A program made the position numbers and the translations under genes. From NCBI RefSeq assembly GCF_008298035.1, contig NZ_CP042910.1:1942001-2006000 (forward strand): a stretch of 64,000 nucleotides of DNA, in the 5' to 3' direction. Under the pieces are notes generated by a model. It had not been told where the DNA came from and ran no database searches. It was given only the letters and a program-made list of their open reading frames with translations. Positions 28,027-35,198 of the stretch are shown piece after piece; position 1 is the first letter of the stretch, and every line of letters begins with the position of its first letter. The stretch comes from Gimesia maris (GTDB lineage: Bacteria > Planctomycetota > Planctomycetia > Planctomycetales > Planctomycetaceae).

Positions 28027-28355
28027 GGGGGCAGGACTATTAAAAAGAGTCCTGGTATCTCGGGTACGAGCGGCATTGGACCAGGCTTACAGAATTGATG
28101 TGGCTGGTTATATTGATAAGAGCTCATCCCTGATGGCCATCAGGGATGAGCTGCGACTTTGTAGATCGTCGAGTCCTGGGTGCTGATAGACACCGTGGGT
28201 CAGTTGGATCGCAGAGCCGCATCGTTTTCAACCCGAACAGTCGCTAGAGCCACTCAGGTGAGCTCGTATTTTACTAGGATGGGACACACGATGAAAGACT
28301 CCTCTTCAATTTCTGTGGTTGGCATTGATGTTTCTAAAGATTCACTGACCCCTTA
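28027..28355 (+). mobile_element. Internally deleted IS110-type element (left end plus right tip)
   Basis: From GAGTCCTGG at 28047 to 28346 the sequence is identical by eye to 31142-31441 of the complete element. It covers the whole non-coding left region and the first ~19 transposase codons. It then joins CTGACCCCTT, the right tip of the complete element (32358-32367). The junction shares only CT, so about 918 bp (31442-32359) were lost by a simple internal deletion. The result is a ~330-bp derivative with both ends and the structured non-coding region but no transposase. The extreme left tip shows small differences from the full copy. Confidence 0.85.
28121..28152. ncRNA. Perfect 32-bp palindrome, candidate bridge-RNA hairpin (deleted copy)
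   Basis: A perfect palindrome with half-site AGCTCATCCCTGATGG, in the non-coding left end of the IS110-type remnant and identical to 31216-31247. IS110-group elements encode a structured bridge RNA in this position (established for IS621 relatives). Assigning this hairpin to such an RNA is an inference. Confidence 0.5.
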
Positions 28356-28357
28356 AA

Positions 28358-29071
28358 ATGTTCCCCGGAAATGCGCAGGTTCTTGAGATCGCGAATTGCC
28401 CCCCCATAGCCGCGAATCCGGGACCTGGTTTCCAGATCGTCACCGGCACCTTCCGGCATGAAGCCGCCCAGACACTGGATATCTCAGTTGAGGATGAATT
28501 AAAACCGATCGGCACCACGCCGAACCATCCGATCTGGAGTGCCGACCGACAAGCCTTCGTCCGAGCCGACAGCCTGACAGTGGGAGAGCGTTTACAAACC
28601 TTAAACGGCACCACAGTCATTACCAGCATCACAGCCCGCGGCCCCCCGGAGCCGGTGTATAACCTCGAAGTTCAGGTTAAACACACCTACTTCGTTGCCG
28701 ATTCTGGTGTGCTGGTTCATAATGGAAAGACCTGCAACTTACCTGTGATTGATTCAAGTTTCACACCTAAGCCAACGACTCTAGGCCGTGTGGGTGAGAC
28801 GCTAGCGGGAATTGGTGGAAGAAAGACCAAGATTTCAATCAATGGCCAAAATCGAATACCAGATAGTTTGACCGCAACAAAATTGACGGAAGTTAAAAAT
28901 GTTGCCAAGTTAAGTTATACTCGTCAATTAAGAGACTTTTCGGATTATGCTAAAACTAACGGACTGAGATATGAGCTATTCGTTAGAGGATCAACAAAAC
29001 TATCGTCGACATTGCTGGAGAAAATCCGTAAAGGTGAGATCATATTAAAGTACATCCCGGGGATACAATGA
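28358..29071 (+). CDS. Truncated Hint-domain polymorphic toxin tail, REase-7-like
   Basis: A 237-residue orphan toxin tail. Residues about 47-123 are the C-terminal half of a pretoxin Hint domain (PIGTTPNHPIWSADRQAF, EPVYNLEVQVKHTYFVADS, ending VLVHNG). The N-terminal half with the catalytic cysteine is missing. The toxin (about 145-230) matches the Tox-REase-7 pattern: GQNRIPDSL, TEVKNVAKLSYTRQLRDF and YELFVRG, with D and E-x-K positions of a restriction-endonuclease fold. A stop lies 9 bp before the ATG, at the IS110-type remnant tip, so the IS lies right where the rest of the parent gene would be. Its stop overlaps the next ATG by 4 bp. Nuclease activity is expected from the family, not shown. 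Confidence 0.8.
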   Translation: MFPGNAQVLEIANCPPIAANPGPGFQIVTGTFRHEAAQTLDISVEDELKPIGTTPNHPIWSADRQAFVRADSLTVGERLQTLNGTTVITSITARGPPEPVYNLEVQVKHTYFVADSGVLVHNGKTCNLPVIDSSFTPKPTTLGRVGETLAGIGGRKTKISINGQNRIPDSLTATKLTEVKNVAKLSYTRQLRDFSDYAKTNGLRYELFVRGSTKLSSTLLEKIRKGEIILKYIPGIQ

Positions 29072-29670
29072 AAAAGAAACCAATGTCTGCAAAAGAGTTG
29101 ATGGATGAACTGGAGAAAGACCCTGAGTATCAACTCAGGATGCAGAAAAAAGAAAAGGAGAGTGCCATTCGCGAACAAGAGCTTGCTGAAGATGAGAGGG
29201 AGCTCATCCAAGAGTGTCATGCCGTGGGGATCACAATTAACTCTGTGTGGGACTTTGTCAATACTTCAGTCAGTTATGCCTCGGCGATTCCCATTCTAGC
29301 TAGACATCTGGAAAAGAACCATCACCCTTGGACAATTCAGGGAATTGTAAGAGCATTAACAACACCAGAATCTCGTGGAGTTGCGTTTTCCGCACTGGTC
29401 AAAATATTTCGCGATACTTCTGATGCAGACTCTGAGCTTAAATGGTTATTAGGAGATGCCATTGCGCAGGCAGCTATGCCGACAGATATTGAAGAAATTA
29501 TTGAATTAGCAGAAGATCCCGATCATGGACGTGGACGGTCATTTCTGCCGCTGGGGCTGTTGTCCGCTCCCATTGAACAGGTACTTCCTGTTTTGGAACG
29601 CTGGTCGGAAGATCCGATACTTTCAGAGTGTTCACTTGAAGTTTTAGAACAACTGAACAAGAGTGAATAG
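29068..29670 (+). CDS. Probable immunity protein (HEAT-like) for the REase-7-like toxin
   Basis: A 200-residue cytoplasmic protein with no signal peptide. A charged helical N-terminus (about 1-50) precedes HEAT-like helical pairs (PILARHLEKNHHPWTIQGIV, RALTTPESRGVAFSALVKIF, DAIAQAAMPTDIEEIIELAED). It overlaps the toxin stop by 4 bp (ATGA), the standard toxin-immunity arrangement. HEAT-type immunity proteins are known in polymorphic toxin systems. Assignment as immunity rests on position and fold impression, not on a recognised immunity family. Confidence 0.65.
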   Translation: MKKKPMSAKELMDELEKDPEYQLRMQKKEKESAIREQELAEDERELIQECHAVGITINSVWDFVNTSVSYASAIPILARHLEKNHHPWTIQGIVRALTTPESRGVAFSALVKIFRDTSDADSELKWLLGDAIAQAAMPTDIEEIIELAEDPDHGRGRSFLPLGLLSAPIEQVLPVLERWSEDPILSECSLEVLEQLNKSE

Positions 29671-29679
29671 GCGCATTGA

Positions 29680-30297
29680 ATCGCTGATCTGTTTTGCGTC
29701 GCCGTTGAAGGCAAATCCAAACCGATCGGCACCACGCCGAACCACCCGATCTGGAGCGTGGACCGGGAAGCCTTCATCCGGGCCGACAGTCTCTCCGTGG
29801 GCGAACAACTGCAGACCTTAAATGGCATCGCCCGCGTCACCAGTATCACCCCCCGCGGCCCGCCGGAACCGGTTTACAATCTCGAAGTCCAGGTTAAACA
29901 CACCTACTTCGTTGCCGATTCTGGTGTGCTGGTTCATAATGGCGGCCTATGTCCCAAGGCTCAATTAAAGGCAAATCGGGCCGCTGGAAAAGCAGGTGAG
30001 AAATTTTTGGAGGATACATATGGAGGTGTATCTCAAGTCTACAGAAAAACTTCATCAGGTGGTCGATACATTGATAATTTGGCTGATGGTGTAGCTCGAG
30101 AGTCAAAAGTAGGAAGAACTTCTGCTAGTAAATTTGTCCGCACTCAAGTAGCGAAAGATGTTGAATTGTTGAGCACACCAAATAATGGAATAGATAAGAT
30201 CGAATGGCACTTTTTTCGTAGCAAGACTGGAAAAATTGGTCCTACGGGACCTCTTGAAAAACTTCTTGAACTTTCCGGTATAACGATCAATTACTGA
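29680..30297 (+). pseudogene. Second truncated Hint-toxin tail, REase-like
   Basis: The Hint reading frame is open from 29680 (after an in-frame TGA at 29677) and includes PIGTTPNHPIW, but offers no ATG; the first usable start is GTG 29758 (MDREAF, 179 aa). The Hint end VKHTYFVADSGVLVHNG is shared with the upstream cassette. A different toxin follows: GKAGEKFLEDTYGG, GGRYIDNLADGVARESKVG and SKFVRTQVAKDVELL. A D (RYID) and E-S-K again suggest a restriction-endonuclease fold. It lacks the Hint N-terminus and any delivery domain, so it is a displaced cassette that may need recombination into a full-length toxin gene. The stop and the immunity ATG overlap by 1 bp. Confidence 0.72.
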
Positions 30298-30851
30298 TGA
30301 TGGAATCTGGTATGAAAGAATATCCCTTGTTTGTCCCCCCGCTTGAACTGTGTCAAAAAAATGCTCGAGACTGGACCCTACAAGAAGCCAGACAATACAG
30401 AGACTGGCTGTTAGCTTCAATTGATGAACGAGTTTCTTTTTTGTTGAAATTTCTGAATGTACCTGAAACGAAAAATCAAGACGTTGAAGAAATTATGAGT
30501 GCAGCAGGTAAAAAAGCAGCTCAATACCTTCAACAAAAAGAATTCTCAGAATGTGACACTGAAAAAAAGAAACTGACTGACAGAGGTTATGCCCTGGCTG
30601 CAGATATGGGGTTACTGTTGGCAAAATTATTATTAAAGGAGAGCAGGCACAAAATCCGCTGGAGTGTTTTGAGACGCCCCAAGAGCGAGATTTCATATAA
30701 CCTGCCAGTGCTGGAAGGATTTAAGTTGAATCCCCTTGAACCGATAGGAGGTTCTATCGCTGAAGCATACGGTATTCTTCGTGAGAGAAAAGATGGAAAC
30801 ATTTGGAGAGATAGCTATACCTACTGGCTTGATCAGATTCCATCTGATTGA
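30297..30851 (+). CDS. Probable immunity protein for the second toxin
   Basis: A 184-residue cytoplasmic protein starting at ATG 30297 (TGATG overlap with the toxin stop), or at the adjacent ATG 30300. It is helical and charged, with QEARQYRDWLLASIDERVSF, a central AAGKKAAQYLQQKEFSECD and ADMGLLLAKLLLKESRHKIRW. No known immunity family was recognised. The assignment comes from its coupling to the toxin cassette, as with the upstream pair. Codon use is AT-richer than that of the flanking chromosomal genes, fitting horizontal acquisition. Confidence 0.6.
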   Translation: MMESGMKEYPLFVPPLELCQKNARDWTLQEARQYRDWLLASIDERVSFLLKFLNVPETKNQDVEEIMSAAGKKAAQYLQQKEFSECDTEKKKLTDRGYALAADMGLLLAKLLLKESRHKIRWSVLRRPKSEISYNLPVLEGFKLNPLEPIGGSIAEAYGILRERKDGNIWRDSYTYWLDQIPSD

Positions 30852-31115
30852 ATCAGTAATATAACCTTAATTTCGTACTTGGCTTCATTTCTGAGATGTC
30901 TCATATGGCACATGAAGTATCTCAGAACTAAAAGTGCCGGTTTGGGTTATTTCTCTCATAAAACATGCCATAAGTCTGATAATCCTGCCCTCCGCTGGGG
31001 GGGCTTCGTCAGCGACACTCTGGTTGTCGTTCCCGAGGAACTGCAGTTTGAACCGGAATTGGCTGGTCTGCTGCCAGATGCATCTTCAAAAACGGAGTGG
31101 GATCTTTCTAGCGAA
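30852..31115 (+). other. Gene-poor stretch with a possible coding remnant
   Basis: Between the second immunity gene and the IS110-type element. One frame, from about 30970, reads plausibly (SDNPALRWGGFVSDTLVVV, then EELQFEPELAGLLPDAS) and runs into the left end of the IS. It may be the tail fragment of a further displaced gene interrupted by the IS. There is no independent support. Confidence 0.3.
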
Positions 31116-31125
31116 AAAAGGGGGT

Positions 31126-31149
31126 CAGGACTATAAAAAAAGAGTCCTG
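31126..31149 (+). repeat. Left-end inverted repeat of the IS110-type element
   Basis: CAGGACT (31126-31132) and AGTCCTG (31143-31149) can pair across a 10-bp A-rich loop; the deleted copy conserves the pairing. GAGTCCTGG recurs at 31265 inside the non-coding region, so a terminal sequence is repeated internally. That would fit a guide-like function, but this is an inference. Confidence 0.5.
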
Positions 31150-31385
31150 GTATCTCGGGTACGAGCGGCATTGGACCAGGCTTACAGAATTGATGTGGCT
31201 GGTTATATTGATAAGAGCTCATCCCTGATGGCCATCAGGGATGAGCTGCGACTTTGTAGATCGTCGAGTCCTGGGTGCTGATAGACACCGTGGGTCAGTT
31301 GGATCGCAGAGCCGCATCGTTTTCAACCCGAACAGTCGCTAGAGCCACTCAGGTGAGCTCGTATTTTACTAGGATGGGACACACG
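31142..31385 (+). ncRNA. Candidate bridge RNA region of the IS110-type element
   Basis: Non-coding sequence between the left end and the transposase ATG. It contains a perfect 32-bp palindrome (31216-31247), a repeat of the terminal GAGTCCTGG (31265) and a short hairpin-forming stretch at CACCGTGGGTCAG. IS110-group elements transcribe a bridge RNA with target- and donor-binding loops from this location. RNA ends and loops cannot be defined without folding and comparative data. The same sequence is kept in the transposase-less copy at 28047-28290. Confidence 0.55.
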
Positions 31386-32339
31386 ATGAAAGACTCCTCT
31401 TCAATTTCTGTGGTTGGCATTGATGTTTCTAAAGATTCACTCGATCTCTTCCATACGATTAATGGCCAGCAGCAGAAGATCGCTTATCAGCAGGATTCCC
31501 TCAAGCTGCTTGCCCGGCAGATCATCAAGCTCAACGCAACCGTCGTCATGGAAGCCACGGGTGGCTACGAAAAGAAACTGGTCAAATATTTACAGAGCCA
31601 GGGAATTGCATGTGCCGTGGTGAATCCGAAGCTGATTCGTGACTTTGCCAGAGCCTGTGGGAAGCTTGAGAAAAACGATGCCATCGACGCCAGGATCATC
31701 GCCTCTTTTGGACAGATGATGCAACCGAGGACGATGGGAAAAATCGATCGAAACAGGGAGAAACTCAAGTTGCTGGCAACTCGTCGAGAACAGGTTCAAA
31801 GTATGATTACCCAGGAATCCAATCGTCAGCAGCAAATTGAGGATCGGCAAATTCGGGCATTCATTCAACGGGCGATCCAACTCTATCAGAAACAGCTTAA
31901 AAAACTGGACAATGAAATGCTGAAGGTCATTGAAGCCGACCAGACCATGAAACAGAAGTCCGAAATCCTGCTCTCTGCGAAAGGTGTCGGCCCGGCAACA
32001 ACCGCTAATCTGATTGCCGGGCTGCCTGAACTCGGGCAACTGAATCGGCAGCAGATCGCCAAGCTCGTCGGCCTGGCTCCTCTCGTTCGGGACAGTGGTA
32101 AATTCAAAGGGCAGCGCAGAACATATGCCGGCAGAAGCCAGATACGGCGGATCCTTTATATGGCGACCTTAGTAGCCACGCGCTGGAACAGTCGCATCAA
32201 AGCATTTTATCTGTCTTTATTGGAAAGAGGTAAACCGAAGAAACTGGCCATCACAGCCTGCATGAGAAAGTTTATCACCATCCTGAATTCGATGATGAAA
32301 AACAATCAGACGTGGGATCAAAATCTTCTTGCTTCTTGA
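31386..32339 (+). CDS. IS110-family DEDD transposase
   Basis: A 317-residue transposase from ATG 31386 (MKDSSSISVVGID); the frame is open from 31275, but the extra part lies in the non-coding structured region. The N-terminal RuvC-like domain shows GIDVSKDSLDLF (D), VVMEATGGYEKKL (E) and KNDAIDARIIASF (D, D). The C-terminal Transposase_20 domain has LLSAKGVGPATTANLIAGL, IAKLVGLAPLVRDSGKF and GRSQIRRILYMATLVATRWN, including the family serine region. All parts are present with no frameshift, so it may be active and could act on the deleted copy in trans. Confidence 0.93.
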   Translation: MKDSSSISVVGIDVSKDSLDLFHTINGQQQKIAYQQDSLKLLARQIIKLNATVVMEATGGYEKKLVKYLQSQGIACAVVNPKLIRDFARACGKLEKNDAIDARIIASFGQMMQPRTMGKIDRNREKLKLLATRREQVQSMITQESNRQQQIEDRQIRAFIQRAIQLYQKQLKKLDNEMLKVIEADQTMKQKSEILLSAKGVGPATTANLIAGLPELGQLNRQQIAKLVGLAPLVRDSGKFKGQRRTYAGRSQIRRILYMATLVATRWNSRIKAFYLSLLERGKPKKLAITACMRKFITILNSMMKNNQTWDQNLLAS

Positions 32340-32432
32340 CATAATCCAAGACAGTCGCTGACCCCTTTAATCTTTCCTGTTTCACTGGAATCTACGCAGG
32401 CTCGGCTGATTGAATCTGCCAGCCGAAGTCGG

Positions 32433-33548
32433 TCAGGGCTCACTGTTTTTCTGCAACAGAGTCGCTAATGGGATTTCCTGGTAACGCAGTCCCCCCGGAC
32501 CGTAATACACCAGGTGCAGCGAATCATTGCGAAAATCCATGCTGGCATAAGAGTAAGAGCCTTTGGGATCATCTTCGATTTTGGTCAGGTTCTCCCAGGT
32601 TTTTCCCTCATCATAGGAAAGACCGAGAGTCAGCGGCGTGCGTGGTCCCTGATGGTCGGCTCCGGGAACAACTGCATTGTTCCAGATCAGGATCAGCGGT
32701 GCGTTTTTTCCTGGTGCACGCTGCAGCAGCATGGGGGCTTCGGGATGTACAATGTCGGTTTTCTCAGCAGGACTCCAGGTTTCTCCCCCATCACTGCTGT
32801 AAGCGCGATACATGCGGGTGGTCTGCGTGCGGATGAGCATCAGAATACGCCCATCGTTGAGTTGTTCAATTTCAGGTTCCATTGCACCGCGCAGAGGACA
32901 ATCCACTTCATTGGCTGATCGATGCCAGGTCTTGCCTTCGTCATCGGTGTAAAAACTGAAAGAGACAAAGTGTTCGTCTTTCTGCCAGGCACTGGGAGAA
33001 CCAAAGGCAGCCAGCAGGATGCGTCCGGATTTCAATCGGATGGCTGCTGAGTTGACGGTGAAAATTAATCCCTTTTTGCCATGTGACAGTTGTTTGGGTT
33101 CGCTCCAGGTGTTTCCTTCATCAGTTGATTCTTTGAACCATAAATTGGCAAAGCGATTGCTGTCGATGCGGATGTAGGTCAGCAGGATTTTCCCACTGGT
33201 TGTTTTGACGAGACTGGCCGACATCACGTTCATCTTGCCAATATTTTCCTGAACGGTTTGCGGCTCCGACCAGGTTTTGCCACCATCGTCCGAATGAATT
33301 TCAACCAGCCGCGCGGGGTCATGGTCGTTGCCTGTGGCGCCGTACCATTGGGTGTAAACGACAAGTAGTCGCCCGTTGTCGAGCGTGAGCAAAGCACCTT
33401 CGCCATGTCGCGGCAGCTCTTTTGTGGCTTTGATCAGCAGGCGCGATTCAGCATGGCAATCATTGGGGTTAGCGGTCGATATCATAGCCAGAAACAGCAG
33501 GCTGAAACCAATTTGGCAGAGGGGCGGGATACGGAATAGCGATTTCAT
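32433..33548 (-). CDS. Exported sialidase-like (BNR/Asp-box) protein
   Basis: A 371-residue sialidase-superfamily propeller with a signal peptide (about residues 1-33). Asp-boxes are HSDDGGKTWSEP (about 87), STDEGNTWSEP (about 139), YTDDEGKTWHRS (about 201), SSDGGETWSPA (about 252) and SYDEGKTWENL (about 314). An RIP/FRIP-like arginine segment was not clear, so true sialidase activity is open. It is the last gene of a lipoprotein-linked trio mirroring 11171-13751, and lies just right of the IS110-type element with a 93-bp gap. The shared layout with the first trio implies the same kind of substrate. Confidence 0.85.
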   Translation of the reverse strand: MKSLFRIPPLCQIGFSLLFLAMISTANPNDCHAESRLLIKATKELPRHGEGALLTLDNGRLLVVYTQWYGATGNDHDPARLVEIHSDDGGKTWSEPQTVQENIGKMNVMSASLVKTTSGKILLTYIRIDSNRFANLWFKESTDEGNTWSEPKQLSHGKKGLIFTVNSAAIRLKSGRILLAAFGSPSAWQKDEHFVSFSFYTDDEGKTWHRSANEVDCPLRGAMEPEIEQLNDGRILMLIRTQTTRMYRAYSSDGGETWSPAEKTDIVHPEAPMLLQRAPGKNAPLILIWNNAVVPGADHQGPRTPLTLGLSYDEGKTWENLTKIEDDPKGSYSYASMDFRNDSLHLVYYGPGGLRYQEIPLATLLQKNSEP

Positions 33549-33560
33549 GGAGAGGCCTTT

Positions 33561-33977
33561 TTATTTGAGATTAAAATCATGCTGGACCGGGTCACTGTCC
33601 GGCGGAATGGTGAGTGGTTCAATCGTTGATTTCGTATTGAATTGTTCTGGCAGGTACTGTTTTCGGCTGGTGGAACTTCCTGTGGGTTGATCACCGGGCA
33701 GTCCCGCTTCTCCCTGGTAGGCATTGATCTCTACCTGGTACGTGCCCGGTTTGACTGCGGACCGATCGGTGAACTGATAATTGCCTGCGTTAATTTGTGT
33801 TGTTCTGACTGGTGCAGAGCTGCCTTTCTGGGGGACGAGTCGAATCACTCCTTCCTCAATGGGAGTTCCCTGGTAGGTGATGGTTCCACTCATGGGGGTG
33901 AGCGTCATTTCGTCGGTCGCTTGACCGCATCCAGTGAGTAAAAGCAGCCAGCTACAGAGGAAATTCAGTTTGCTCAT
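33561..33977 (-). CDS. Carboxypeptidase-regulatory-like lipoprotein
   Basis: A 138-residue lipoprotein with the lipobox LLLLTGC (cysteine near residue 17). The same small beta domain as 12268-12693 follows: SGTITYQGTPIEEGVIRLVP and NYQFTDRSAVKPGTYQVEIN. A C-terminal KQYLPEQFNTKSTIEPLTI segment parallels the EKYYKDSQLEATVEAG end of the paralogue. It sits 12 bp upstream of the sialidase-like gene and downstream of the DUF1559 gene, the same order as in the first cluster. It is membrane-anchored; the role is unknown. Confidence 0.85.
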   Translation of the reverse strand: MSKLNFLCSWLLLLTGCGQATDEMTLTPMSGTITYQGTPIEEGVIRLVPQKGSSAPVRTTQINAGNYQFTDRSAVKPGTYQVEINAYQGEAGLPGDQPTGSSTSRKQYLPEQFNTKSTIEPLTIPPDSDPVQHDFNLK

Positions 33978-34041
33978 TTTCTGGTACCTGTAAATTGTGT
34001 GGCGATGCAGTCGCTTGTGAAGCAGAAGCAGTCAAAGAGAT

Positions 34042-34950
34042 TTAGAATTCGCCGATCACTTCACGACCGGCACGGGTTGTCAGGTCCTGCAGTGTTCCCA
34101 GATCAATATTTTCAGAAATGAAGCGGACGGCACCATCTCCCATCAGAAAATGACAGCCTCCTGTGTGATAGCTGCCGGGACCTGTAAAATCATCGCCGTT
34201 CCAGCTCCAGCTTGTGAGCAGGGGGAAATTGGCATTGATGCCGCTGCGAACGCCAATGCCACCACCGCCGTAGGCACCCCAGGTAAACAGTTCGTGTGTA
34301 CCGGGTTTGTCGCCGACTGTTTCTGCAAACGCCAGGGTTGTACTGGAGCCATCCAGGATATCGCGAAAACGGGTTTTTGAATTGCGATAAAAGACACCAT
34401 CTTTATTGAAGCCGACGGCGTCCTGTCCATCGCGTGCCGGGTTCCCGTCTCTGCCACTATGTGCTACCGGCTGATAGTGACTGCCCCAGGAGTCGTTGGG
34501 GCCGCCGGCTCCTGTCCAGTTCTGTCCTTCATCCTGTGGATTACTGGGGCAGAGAAACACGTTGATTTTGTTTTGGGTCACCGGAGAATTCGAAGCGTGA
34601 TTAAAAGCCGCCAGAAAATTGAACTGATTGTAGACGTTCGTCTGGTCCAGAAATGGAAGCAGCATGGTGGAGCACATCTGGGAACCGAAGTTTTGCGGGG
34701 CAGAACTGGAGTTATCAGTAAAACTGCGACCAAAGGGGAACAAGCCGTGCGATTCATGGTAGTTGTGCAGCGCGAGGCCAATCTGTTTGAGATTGTTTTT
34801 GCAGGTACTGCGACGCGCTGATTCACGAGCCTGCTGTACTGCAGGCAGCAGCAAGGCAATCAGAATCGCGATGATGGCGATCACGACCAGTAATTCGATT
34901 AAAGTAAAGCCCCTGGTGGCAGTTTCTGTTTCTCGATGTCGTCTCATCAT
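34042..34950 (-). CDS. DUF1559 pseudopilin-like protein
   Basis: A DUF1559 protein of 302 residues from ATG 34950, which has AGGAG eight bases upstream; the open frame extends to 34989 but adds an unlikely N-terminus. The pseudopilin leader [19 protein letters not shown] is followed by [18 protein letters not shown] and [16 protein letters not shown]. The C-terminal box [20 protein letters not shown] is near residue 262. It heads the trio with the lipoprotein and sialidase-like genes. Its promoter region contains the palindrome shared with the GntR gene at 37772-38491. Confidence 0.93.
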   Translation of the reverse strand: MMRRHRETETATRGFTLIELLVVIAIIAILIALLLPAVQQARESARRSTCKNNLKQIGLALHNYHESHGLFPFGRSFTDNSSSAPQNFGSQMCSTMLLPFLDQTNVYNQFNFLAAFNHASNSPVTQNKINVFLCPSNPQDEGQNWTGAGGPNDSWGSHYQPVAHSGRDGNPARDGQDAVGFNKDGVFYRNSKTRFRDILDGSSTTLAFAETVGDKPGTHELFTWGAYGGGGIGVRSGINANFPLLTSWSWNGDDFTGPGSYHTGGCHFLMGDGAVRFISENIDLGTLQDLTTRAGREVIGEF

Positions 34951-35035
34951 TTTTCGGTCTCCTGTAGAGATATAAAAATATGAATCCACAAAGGAATCGG
35001 CCTCTGTGTGAGAATTGTAAAATTATGAAATGATT

Positions 35036-35053
35036 ATATATCATGATATATCA
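35036..35053. promoter_or_regulatory. Candidate GntR operator upstream of the DUF1559 trio
   Basis: An 18-bp site, ATATATCATGATATATCA. It contains the perfect palindromes TATATCATGATATA (35037-35050) and TGATATATCA (35044-35053), about 90 bp upstream of the DUF1559 start. It matches 38542-38559 at 17 of 18 positions. Confidence 0.6.
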
Positions 35054-35198
35054 TGAGGTGGGTTGGAAATATTGTCAACGGGAAAATGGATGATTGGCAA
35101 AAAAATCAAGGGGTTCCCTGAATGTCATCCCGGGGGTGGGGTGTGAGCTGCGGAAGTGGGTTCAGGGAAGTGAGGCGTGGAAATTCTGCTCACGAACT

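Larger units (their letters stand above)
31115..32369 (+). mobile_element. Complete IS110-type element
   Basis: About 1.25 kb: a ~270-bp structured non-coding left end, one DEDD transposase and a short right end. The left tip AAGGGGGTCAG and the right tip CTGACCCCTTT form a near-perfect short inverted match. The exact ends are estimated by comparison with the deleted copy at 28027-28355. No target duplication is seen, as usual for IS110. Together with the deleted copy in the same orientation it brackets the two toxin cassettes. Confidence 0.88.
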
